Shown here: piece after piece, positions 26,069 through 32,949 of the stretch | Position numbering within the stretch: position 1 is the first letter of the stretch | How the letters are laid out: the number at the start of each line of letters is the position of its first letter | Source: Clostridium sp. CAG:557 | GTDB taxonomy: Bacteria > Bacillota > Clostridia > Oscillospirales > Acutalibacteraceae | NCBI GenBank assembly: GCA_000435275.1 | Contig: FR883869.1 | Span: 4,618-38,007 of the forward strand | DNA: 33,390 bases | Reading direction: 5' to 3' | Made by a program: the position numbers and the translations under genes | The notes under the pieces: model-generated | Seen by the model: only the letters and a program-made list of their open reading frames with translations | What the model was told of the DNA's origin: nothing | The model's database searches: none

Positions 26069-26599
26069 TTATTTTAAAAAAGTTTTGTCAGCATGATGGT
26101 TGTATAGTGCAGTAATCATGTTGTAAGTTTTTTTATCAATTATACCATTCGGCTCAAGGTTAAAAAGTTGCTGCAGATCTTTTATTAAATTAACGCTGGA
26201 TTCATCGTGAACTCCGGTTATATTAAAGTCGTCAAAATTTTCAAAAACGGAAGTTATAGAGTAGAGCATAGAGTGTATCAAATATAGACATAATGGATTT
26301 TCATCAGGATTTATTAGAAAATCTGTAGCTGGAAAAACTTGTGGCAATAAGGCTTCTGTTTCGTACTCAGAAATTTCATTGAAAATACTTATTATGCGAT
26401 TCCACGTATCAAAGTCAACAGCACCGGTAATTGGCAATGAAAATGTTTTTTGAAATCCGGCAACAGATTCTTTAGTTTGAGAAGAAAATATCCCATCAGG
26501 AATGACTGCCGGAACGGTATTGTAGTAATAAGAAATATGCCGCAAAAAATGCTGCAAATTTCTAACAGGTTCACCCGGACGTAAAGTTGTTCTGTTCAT
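26069..26599 (-). CDS. Peptidoglycan-binding domain protein (two PG_binding_1-like repeats)
   Basis: A 176-residue protein made almost only of two PG_binding_1-like repeats. The first is clear (about 6-75: LRPGEPVRNLQHFL, DGIFSSQTKESVAGFQ, GAVDFDTWNRI). The second is degenerate (about 98-166: ITGVHDESSVNLIKDLQ, GIIDKKTYNMI). No signal peptide, membrane helix or catalytic domain is visible. It probably anchors something to peptidoglycan or is a structural part of the spore wall. It follows the 478-residue SpoIID/PG-binding gene by 24 bases and is the last gene of a three-gene operon. GAGAGGTG lies about 14 bases before the ATG, longer than usual, so expression may depend on coupling. Confidence 0.82.
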   Translation of the reverse strand: MNRTTLRPGEPVRNLQHFLRHISYYYNTVPAVIPDGIFSSQTKESVAGFQKTFSLPITGAVDFDTWNRIISIFNEISEYETEALLPQVFPATDFLINPDENPLCLYLIHSMLYSITSVFENFDDFNITGVHDESSVNLIKDLQQLFNLEPNGIIDKKTYNMITALYNHHADKTFLK

Positions 26600-26623
26600 A
26601 AATTTATAAAAACACCTCTCGAA

Positions 26624-28060
26624 TTAATTTTTATTGTTACTATCGAAATCACTCTGACCAACATTTAGTTCGTAACCGGGGTATTGAGTCGGCTGCGGAT
26701 TTTCTGAACTTACAATATCAAGATAAGTTCCACCGATGCTGTTCCATGTGATTCTGTCAACATTTCCGGTAACTCTTAGCCCGAATTTTTTTTGATACTG
26801 CATAATAGCATTCATAGTAGCCTCGTCGTAAACTCCGGTGACTTCCACGGGAGAAATCTCTGGATAAATATTCGCGATGTTATTAATGTACTGCTGCAGA
26901 GTGGTGACTTCTTCACCTTTTGAGCCGAGTCGCAAAGTTGTGCCACTAAACGGAATAAATGTTTTTGGAACGACATTCCCTTCAAAAACCGTTGTAACAA
27001 TGCCGCGGAATTCTCGATAAATTTCGTTCCATGTGACATCATCAACCTCGCCTGTTTGAGGTAAATCTTTGCTTTTTTGAAAAGCTATTACGGCATTTTT
27101 AGTTTTTGGACCAAAGATGCCGTCTATTTCGATAAAAGGGATATAATCGTAAAACTGAGCAAGTACGGACAAGAAATATTGTAAAATGTAGACTTTTTCG
27201 CCACGATTCCCCTCAGTAATGGCGTCCGGATAAGTTAAATTTATTCCAAAAAGCCGCTGCCCTTCTGATTCAAGTTCGCCCAGTTTATTTACGGCGGTAT
27301 ATAAATATACAAGTCTGTACCAGGTGGATTTTCCAACAATTCCATCCGGAGTCAGATTAAAGATTTCCTGAAACGCAATTACTGAACGTTCTGTGGATTC
27401 TCCAAAAATTCCGTCAATAGGGTAAATATTAGGAATAGTAGGGTAATTTTGAGAAATTCTGCTTAAAGAGCGCTGTATTACAACAACATAATCGCCGACA
27501 GACCCGCGTTGTAACGGATATACGGGAGAAGACGACTGCAACCCCATTACAGGTGCCTCTTGAACTAATTCTATGTTGTAACCGTAATAATATTTTAAAA
27601 TATTAAGAGAACTGTATCCTTGATTTGCAAGTTCCTCGCTGCCCCATTGTGACAATCCATTGCAAGTTGCAGTAGTTCCGTTGCAATAAATTGCCGCAAG
27701 TGGTTCAACATAGCCCATTCTGCGAATGTAGTCGTTAAAAACATCATCAACGATTCTATCGATATTTTCAAAAATATTTCTGCCGGGAGTAAAAGCCTGA
27801 TCGTAAGCTGTCGAATTTGTAATATTAAATGAGTAGCCTTGACTGGGGTAATGTTCCAGATAAATTCGATTTAGCGCAAAGGAAATCTGTGCATAAATAT
27901 TGGCATAAATCGCGGCTTCATTCCAGGTAGGATAAATTTCGCTGGATGCCACATTTTTTATATAATCAGGAAAAGACACGGTAACGTTCTGCGCGCTGCT
28001 GTTTGGTGTGCCCAAATGAACAACTATGTAACTTGGCACATACGGAGTTATTATTGGCAT
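26624..28060 (-). CDS. SpoIID-like domain plus three peptidoglycan-binding repeats; putative spore cortex-associated protein
   Basis: A 478-residue protein. Residues about 25-165 match the SpoIID/LytB fold: PDYIKNVASSEIYPTWNEAA (E41 at the position of the SpoIID catalytic Glu), then IYANIYAQISFALNRIY, and the closing CNGLSQWGSEELANQGYS leading into ILKYYYG. Three PG_binding_1 repeats follow at 183-257, 281-355 and 375-449, each ending DGIxG...FQ...TW. SpoIID cuts glycan strands as a lytic transglycosylase during engulfment. In contrast to SpoIID, no signal peptide or membrane helix is present at the N-terminus (MPIITPYVPSYIVVHLGTPN). Clostridial relatives are annotated as spore cortex-lytic or peptidoglycan-binding proteins. 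It is the middle gene of the operon, 15 bases after the 127-residue gene. Confidence 0.82.
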   Translation of the reverse strand: MPIITPYVPSYIVVHLGTPNSSAQNVTVSFPDYIKNVASSEIYPTWNEAAIYANIYAQISFALNRIYLEHYPSQGYSFNITNSTAYDQAFTPGRNIFENIDRIVDDVFNDYIRRMGYVEPLAAIYCNGTTATCNGLSQWGSEELANQGYSSLNILKYYYGYNIELVQEAPVMGLQSSSPVYPLQRGSVGDYVVVIQRSLSRISQNYPTIPNIYPIDGIFGESTERSVIAFQEIFNLTPDGIVGKSTWYRLVYLYTAVNKLGELESEGQRLFGINLTYPDAITEGNRGEKVYILQYFLSVLAQFYDYIPFIEIDGIFGPKTKNAVIAFQKSKDLPQTGEVDDVTWNEIYREFRGIVTTVFEGNVVPKTFIPFSGTTLRLGSKGEEVTTLQQYINNIANIYPEISPVEVTGVYDEATMNAIMQYQKKFGLRVTGNVDRITWNSIGGTYLDIVSSENPQPTQYPGYELNVGQSDFDSNNKN

Positions 28061-28075
28061 GATATCGCCTCTCTT

Positions 28076-28459
28076 TTATAAATTTTGTGAAGGGGTATTT
28101 CTGCTGATAAATCTGTCTTCTGGCAGGCTGTTTTCTTCTAACGGAATCAGCTCGACATTTTGTATTGTTTGTGTGTTTGCAAAAATTTGTACGTTGGTTA
28201 TAGTCAATGTATAGTACGAAGGATGAGAAATTTTTATGTCACAAATAGCAAAAGGTACGATTTTTGATGGGCTTAAAGACAATTCTAAATTGGGCGTGTT
28301 TATAGAAACAGGTTCTGTTTGACCAGATTCATCAGTTGTTCTAAATCCCAAAAGTTGTGAGTTTGTGCCAGTTCCAGAAGTTATAGATACTTGCGCGCCT
28401 CTTAATGGAATTTGTGCGCGAGAAGTATAAACGTTTGTGACAATATAGCCAGTTGCCAT
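28076..28459 (-). CDS. Carboxypeptidase-regulatory-like (Ig-like) beta-sandwich protein
   Basis: A 127-residue protein, first in the spore wall operon. The body reads like a single carboxypeptidase-regulatory/transthyretin-like domain: TSRAQIPLRGAQVSI, then FRTTDESGQTEPVSI, then IKISHPSYYTLTITNVQIFA. Such domains are rigid beta sandwiches used as structural or binding modules. It has no signal peptide and no cysteines beyond one. AAGGAGGT stands eight bases before the ATG, the strongest ribosome site of the operon. The role is inferred only from linkage to the SpoIID/PG-binding genes: a structural or assembly partner in the spore envelope. Confidence 0.75.
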   Translation of the reverse strand: MATGYIVTNVYTSRAQIPLRGAQVSITSGTGTNSQLLGFRTTDESGQTEPVSINTPNLELSLSPSKIVPFAICDIKISHPSYYTLTITNVQIFANTQTIQNVELIPLEENSLPEDRFISRNTPSQNL

Positions 28460-28748
28460 TTAAGCAAACCTCCTTAAAAAATTTATACTTTAAATAATAT
28501 AAAAAAATCTAATGTTTTATGATTAGCGTGAACATAAAAAATATAAATTAAGCGCCGCGCGATATAAGGCAGCGCAAATAAATTTTAGATATTTTTTTAC
28601 TAATAGATTTTTTTTTAATCATTTACCGATTCATATTACCATAAAAAGTCAAAAATCCGCACCAGTTTAAGACAGGCTATGACGCATCTGTACGGTATAA
28701 TTTTATTATGTAAAAGCAAAATTATGCAAAAATTTAGGTGATATTAAA
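28460..28748. other. Divergent intergenic region between spore wall operon and spoIIE
   Basis: About 290 AT-rich bases with no open frame of note. It must hold the promoters of both divergent units. On the plus side a spoIIE promoter is predicted at 28669-28701. On the minus side I could not place a convincing sigma-E, -G or -K site. A GC-rich patch at about 28551-28577 (GCGCCGCGCG and AGGCAGCGC) can form a weak hairpin. Confidence 0.6.
28669..28701 (+). promoter_or_regulatory. Predicted spoIIE promoter with 21-bp spacing
   Basis: A perfect TATAAT (28696-28701) is preceded, after 21 rather than 17 bases, by AAGACA (28669-28674). At 17 bases the -35 match is poor. A 21-22 base spacing is the known feature of Spo0A-activated sigma-A promoters such as spoIIE and spoIIG of Bacillus. 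A GTCAAA core resembling a Spo0A box lies just upstream at about 28648-28653. Confidence 0.5.
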
Positions 28749-31079
28749 ATGAAAAATACTTATATAATAACAACGGCAGAAAAAAATATAAAATCTTTGA
28801 TTTCAGAAGAACAATCTAAATTAATTGCGACAAATATACTACATTTTATTTTGGGAATATTTGTATCAAAAGGAATAGCGTTCGGAGTTTATGCACCATT
28901 TGGAACAGCCTTTTTATCTGCAGTACCATATAAAAATATGCTTTTTAGCCTTGTTGGAACAATAATTGGATATATTTTACCGTCAGAAATAAATATAGGG
29001 ATGAGATATATTTCTGCAGCAATTGCGGTTTGCGCCATAAGATGGACGTTAAATGATTTGTCAAAATTGAAGGAAAATAAATTATACGCACCGATTATTT
29101 CATTTTCAACTATAATTGCAACAGGTTTAGCTATAAATATTTCGGATATAAGCGATTTAAACGAAGCTGCCATGTATATAACAGAAGCATTGTTAGCTGC
29201 AGGAGCTGCGTATTTTTTTCGCGAAAGCATAAATATTTTTTTGAAAAAAGGAACAAAAATAAAGCAGTCAGAGTTAGTCTGCCTTTGCATGACAGTTTTT
29301 ATTGTAATTTTATCTTTGCTTTCAGTCAGAATAGGTAATATTTCAATTGGCAAAGTTTTAGCATCTTTAGTAATAATTTTTTGTTCTCGAAATTTAGGTG
29401 TAGCTGGTGGAAGCATTTCAGGAATAACTGCAGGAGTTATTTTGGGGCTAGCATTTAAAGAACCTACTCACATTATGGGAGCATATGCGTTTGGTGGTTT
29501 GATATCCGGCTTGATGGCACCTTTTGGAAAAATATCATGCTGCTTTTCATTTTTAGCAGCAAATATGATTATTTCTGTTCAAACTGGAAATCCTACAGTG
29601 GTTATATCTGAAATTTATGAAATAATTACAGCCAGTTTGATATTTATTTTTTTACGCGATGATATTGGTGATAAGTTTGTAGAAATTTTTTCATCTCCAA
29701 TTAATTACGACAGGCATGAAGGACTAAAAGATACTGTTGCAATGCGCTTAGATTTCACATCTAAGACATTGATGAACATAGGAAAGTCTATAGACGTGGT
29801 TTCAGAAAAATTGGCCCAAATAAGAAAAAACAAAAAATCGAATATTTGCTTAAACTCAATTGACAAAGTTTGTAACAATTGTGGTTTAAAGACATTCTGC
29901 TTTGATACAAAAAATTCAGACACTTTAGAATCGTTTTTGCAAATTAATGAAATTTTGCGAAGTAATGGCAAGGTAAACAAAGAAAGTTTTCCTGAAAATT
30001 TTGCAAAAAGGTGTAACCGAAAAAGTGAGCTGGCAAACAACATAAATGCTTTATATCGTGAAGCAATAGAAAAAGAAGTATCAGATAGGAGAATATCTGA
30101 AGTAAGAGAATTTGTTTCGGAGCAATTTGCTGATATGGGCACGTTATTATCAGAGATGGGGAAAGAAATAAGAAATTACAAAACTTTTGACTTAGAATTA
30201 GCAAAAAAAATTACCGTAGAGTTAAAAAAATTAAAGTTAATACCTATTGATGTCTGTTGCCGATATGATAAGCTTGGAAAGATATTTATAGAAATTGAAA
30301 TAACAGGTACAGATAAAAATGAGTTAGAAAAATTGAACTTATCAAGAAAATTATCTAAAATATGTTCACGAAAATTAGACTTGCCGTGTTTTAGTCACAC
30401 CGAAAACGTTTGTAGGATCCAACTTTCGGACAAACCAACTTTTAACATTCAGATTGGCGTTGCACAACATATCTGTAAAAACGGCCTACTGTGTGGAGAC
30501 AACTATACATATTTCAATAACGGAATGGGACAAATGGTGTTCATACTGAGTGACGGAATGGGAACTGGTGGCAGAGCCGCGGTTGAAGGTGCTTTGGCAT
30601 GTAAAATCATGGAAAGCTTAATAAAATCTGGAATGAGTTTTTTTACAGCAGCAAAAATAACAAACTCTGCATTGCGTGTAAAATCAGAAGATGAAGTTTT
30701 GTCTACGTTGGATATTTTAAATGTTAATTTATTTAGTGGAGAAATAAAATTATTAAAAGCAGGAGCTCCACTTACATTTTTAAAGAAGGGGAACAAAGTA
30801 ATTCGTTGCGCACCAAATTCCTTACCTATCGGAATTTTAAAAGAAATTAACGTAGCAGAATGCAGTAATGTTTTATCAGACAATGACAAAATTTTAATTG
30901 TATCAGACGGTGCAATTTCAGACGGTGATGTGTGGCTTGAAGATATGTTTAAGAATTGGATTAATGAAGATTCGCAAAGTTTTGCAAACTCCGTTGTGAA
31001 AAGATTGTCAAATGAAAAAATTTCGGATTTTGATGATGACATAACAGTTATAGCGATAAAATTATCTGACAACAAATAA
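28749..31079 (+). CDS. spoIIE: Stage II sporulation protein E (PP2C-type phosphatase)
   Basis: A 776-residue membrane phosphatase, close to the usual 800. It dephosphorylates the anti-anti-sigma factor SpoIIAA to release sigma-F in the forespore and takes part in polar septation. The N-terminal third (to about residue 310) has around ten hydrophobic segments. A central regulatory region contains a cysteine cluster (VCNNCGLKTFC near 375-385). The C-terminal PP2C domain (from about 570) has the metal-binding LSDGMGTGGRA near 600, LKAGAPLTFL, ILIVSDGAISDG and the last DDDITVIAI. AGGTGAT precedes the ATG. The promoter region has Spo0A-type spacing and a strong terminator follows. Its presence indicates a spore-forming organism. 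Confidence 0.95.
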   Translation: MKNTYIITTAEKNIKSLISEEQSKLIATNILHFILGIFVSKGIAFGVYAPFGTAFLSAVPYKNMLFSLVGTIIGYILPSEINIGMRYISAAIAVCAIRWTLNDLSKLKENKLYAPIISFSTIIATGLAINISDISDLNEAAMYITEALLAAGAAYFFRESINIFLKKGTKIKQSELVCLCMTVFIVILSLLSVRIGNISIGKVLASLVIIFCSRNLGVAGGSISGITAGVILGLAFKEPTHIMGAYAFGGLISGLMAPFGKISCCFSFLAANMIISVQTGNPTVVISEIYEIITASLIFIFLRDDIGDKFVEIFSSPINYDRHEGLKDTVAMRLDFTSKTLMNIGKSIDVVSEKLAQIRKNKKSNICLNSIDKVCNNCGLKTFCFDTKNSDTLESFLQINEILRSNGKVNKESFPENFAKRCNRKSELANNINALYREAIEKEVSDRRISEVREFVSEQFADMGTLLSEMGKEIRNYKTFDLELAKKITVELKKLKLIPIDVCCRYDKLGKIFIEIEITGTDKNELEKLNLSRKLSKICSRKLDLPCFSHTENVCRIQLSDKPTFNIQIGVAQHICKNGLLCGDNYTYFNNGMGQMVFILSDGMGTGGRAAVEGALACKIMESLIKSGMSFFTAAKITNSALRVKSEDEVLSTLDILNVNLFSGEIKLLKAGAPLTFLKKGNKVIRCAPNSLPIGILKEINVAECSNVLSDNDKILIVSDGAISDGDVWLEDMFKNWINEDSQSFANSVVKRLSNEKISDFDDDITVIAIKLSDNK

Positions 31080-31115
31080 AAAATGCGCCGCACGGTATAG
31101 TGCGGCGCATTTTTT
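31078..31115. terminator. Strong bidirectional terminator after spoIIE
   Basis: A 16-bp perfect stem (31078-31093 with 31100-31115, GC-rich core TGCGCCGCAC) and a 6-base loop, flanked by A-run and T-run. It can also end the convergent small exported-protein gene, which stops at 31200. Confidence 0.92.
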
Positions 31116-31199
31116 ATTTTATTTCCTCTGTAATTAAAATCATTATCAAATCTACCCTATTGCTGAGTAACCAACTAATTTAGTGTTTTTTGTGGCTTT

Positions 31200-31397
31200 T
31201 TAATTTTCTCTTTTGCATTTTCCAAATTTTTCTATCAATAAATTGTTCACTTCTAAATCTTCAATTTTTGTATCAACATTTGTCTGAATTGACGTTGAAT
31301 TGACGTAGGGTCCTGATGCGAAAATCCTGCTACAATTTAACGGAGAAACTGCCCCAAAGAGCGCCAGACCTAAAGAAACTATTTTTTTACCTTTCAC
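31200..31397 (-). CDS. Small exported hypothetical protein, 65 residues
   Basis: A 65-residue protein beginning at a GTG (31397-31395), chosen because AGGAG stands seven bases upstream. The in-frame extension to 31448 has no ribosome site and would run into the degV stop region. The N-terminus is a signal peptide: KGKK, then a hydrophobic IVSLGLALFGAVSP, and a cleavage-like IFASG near residue 28. The mature part is only about 37 residues (polar, with ...NVDTKIEDLEVNNLLIEKFG... and a basic KCKREN tail). I do not recognise a family. The PLNC segment is not a proper lipobox. It could be a secreted peptide or the remnant of a larger exported protein. An extended -10 promoter lies just upstream. 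Confidence 0.65.
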   Translation of the reverse strand: MKGKKIVSLGLALFGAVSPLNCSRIFASGPYVNSTSIQTNVDTKIEDLEVNNLLIEKFGKCKREN

Positions 31398-31424
31398 AAA
31401 AAAACTCCTAAATAAAGCTTTTTT

Positions 31425-31433
31425 ATTATAGCA
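31425..31433 (-). promoter_or_regulatory. Predicted extended -10 promoter of the small exported-protein gene
   Basis: On the minus strand TGC followed by TATAAT (31433-31425), about 28 bases before the GTG start, without a good -35. It lies just beyond the degV stop codon. Confidence 0.55.
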
Positions 31434-31444
31434 TAAATCGAAAT

Positions 31445-32308
31445 TCATCTACTTTGCCCCATAAAAAAGAGTGCAATCGTTCCTGGCCCAGCATGAGCGC
31501 CTATAACAGAACCGATATAATTAATTCTAACTTCCTTTACATTAAATTCTTTTAAAACTAAATCTTTGATGAAATTTGCATCATCAATCGAATCTCCGTG
31601 AGAAATAAAAACAACGTCGTCAGGAGTTACTTTTGCTGATTTCTTCATGTGCTCAACCAAAGCAGTCAAAGCAGCCTTTCGGCCGCGAACTTTTTCCATT
31701 GGAATTAATTTTCCGGCATCATCTACATGCAAAATCGGCTTTACTCCAAGCATAGTGCCCAACAATGCCGATACAGATGACACTCTACCGCCTCTTTTTA
31801 AGTGAAATAAATCGTCAACCGTGAACCAATGACACACATTTAGTTTATTATTTTCAATCCATTTAGCCAGTTCTTCAATAGAAGCACCGTTATTTTTCTT
31901 TTCTGCGGCGTAGTGAACCAGTAAGCCCTCTCCCATAGAAGCGCACAAAGAGTCGATAACAATTATTTTTCGGTTAGGATATTTTTCTTGCAAATCAGCC
32001 TCGGCGATTTTTGCTGATGAATAAGTTCCGCTAAGTCCCGATGAAAAAGCTATGTAAAGAATATCTTTTTGTTCTTTTAAATAAGGTTCAAATTCTTTGA
32101 TAAAGGTGCCAGCATTTATTTGACTTGTTGTTATATCTTTCTTTTCTCTTAGCAAATTGTAAAAGTCTTTATAAGAAAGCCCTGCGCCATCAATATAAGA
32201 TTTGCCTTCATAAGTAAAGTTGAGTGGGATAGTTTTTACTCCTAACTCTTTTATATGTTCTGCATCTAAATCGCATGTAGAGTCTGTAAAAATAATGTAA
32301 TCATTCAT
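31445..32308 (-). CDS. DegV-family fatty-acid-binding protein
   Basis: A 287-residue cytosolic protein. DegV/FakB proteins bind fatty acids and, as FakB, present them to the kinase FakA for phosphorylation and entry into lipid synthesis. Motifs are FTDSTCDLD at residues 7-15, TTSQINAGTF near 60, the central SSGLSGTYSSA near 93, and RGGRVSSVSALLG near 172. I use the ATG at 32308, where AAAGGAG sits eight bases upstream. A longer frame to 32398 lacks a site and would overlap the acetyltransferase gene. No fakA-like gene is nearby. The protein lies 31 bases after the acetyltransferase, possibly co-transcribed. Confidence 0.93.
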   Translation of the reverse strand: MNDYIIFTDSTCDLDAEHIKELGVKTIPLNFTYEGKSYIDGAGLSYKDFYNLLREKKDITTSQINAGTFIKEFEPYLKEQKDILYIAFSSGLSGTYSSAKIAEADLQEKYPNRKIIVIDSLCASMGEGLLVHYAAEKKNNGASIEELAKWIENNKLNVCHWFTVDDLFHLKRGGRVSSVSALLGTMLGVKPILHVDDAGKLIPMEKVRGRKAALTALVEHMKKSAKVTPDDVVFISHGDSIDDANFIKDLVLKEFNVKEVRINYIGSVIGAHAGPGTIALFFMGQSR

Positions 32309-32339
32309 AATTAAATCTCCTTTGACATCAAAAATTATA

Positions 32340-32834
32340 TTACTTGCCATACACATTGCTGTAAATTTCTTTTTTATAGTCAGTAAAACCTTGTCCACTT
32401 ATTGGCTCTGGATAACTCATTATTAACAGTTGTTGAGGCTTTTCATTTTTTCTTAAAGCTGGTTGCTCATAATAAAAATCATTTAACTTAAAGCCCAAAC
32501 GTTTATAAAAATCAACTCTTCTTTTAGCTATTTCCGTATTTGGGAGCTCAACTTCAAAAAATATAGGTTTTTTAACATTTTTAGCGTTATCTAAGATTAT
32601 TTGTTTGCCTATGCCGTTTCCTCTAAAATTTTTTGAAACCGCTAAATGCTCAAAAAAAGTGCAACTTTTTAAAGTCCAATACGCTAAAAAACCGACAACT
32701 AAACCAGATTCATTTTTTTTGACATAAATATTATATTTGTCATTATCCAGCAATTTTTTTTGAGCGTCGTATGTGCGCATTTCATTATCTGGAAAAGCTT
32801 CATCCATTATTTTAAAAATTTCATCAAAGTTCAC
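32340..32834 (-). CDS. GNAT-family N-acetyltransferase
   Basis: A 164-residue GNAT acetyltransferase that would transfer an acetyl group from acetyl-CoA to an unknown amine. The fold's motif A is clear near residue 70: LAVSKNFRGNGIGKQI, with the R/Q-x-x-G-x-G/A acetyl-CoA loop as RGNGIG. FFEVELPNTEIAKRRVDFYKRLGF follows as motif B. The start is a GTG at 32834, because GGAGGAG lies five bases upstream; the longer frame to 32855 has no site. An extended -10 promoter precedes it. Substrate cannot be predicted. Confidence 0.88.
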   Translation of the reverse strand: MNFDEIFKIMDEAFPDNEMRTYDAQKKLLDNDKYNIYVKKNESGLVVGFLAYWTLKSCTFFEHLAVSKNFRGNGIGKQIILDNAKNVKKPIFFEVELPNTEIAKRRVDFYKRLGFKLNDFYYEQPALRKNEKPQQLLIMSYPEPISGQGFTDYKKEIYSNVYGK

Positions 32835-32862
32835 ATTATCTCCTCCAAAACACACGTTAATA

Positions 32863-32891
32863 ATTTTACCATATATTCATAATAATTTCCA
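32863..32891 (-). promoter_or_regulatory. Predicted promoter of the acetyltransferase gene
   Basis: On the minus strand TGGAAA (4/6 -35 match), 17 bases, then TAAAAT (32868-32863) preceded by TGG as an extended -10. Confidence 0.5.
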
Positions 32892-32908
32892 GAACATAAT
32901 AAAAAAAT

Positions 32909-32939
32909 ACTCCGCATATATCTGAATATGAAACGGAGT
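32909..32939 (+). promoter_or_regulatory. Hairpin covering the ribosome site of the spoVB-like gene
   Basis: ACTCCG (32909-32914) pairs with CGGAGT (32934-32939), and inside it CATAT pairs with ATATG, with a bulge of AAA. The paired GGAG is the ribosome site for the ATG at 32950. On the minus strand the same hairpin is followed by ATTTTTTT and so also looks like a terminator for antisense transcription. Confidence 0.6.
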
Positions 32940-32949
32940 GGAAAATTTT

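Noticed and set aside
28460..28560. Sigma-E/G/K promoter for the spore wall operon
   Set aside because: CATAAAAC occurs, but no matching -35 at proper spacing could be found by eye.
29705..31093. Long minus-strand frames opposite spoIIE
   Set aside because: Antisense of a well-identified gene; no ribosome sites or motifs.
32309..32398. N-terminal extension of the DegV protein
   Set aside because: The ribosome site and family alignment place the start at 32308; the extension would overlap the acetyltransferase gene.
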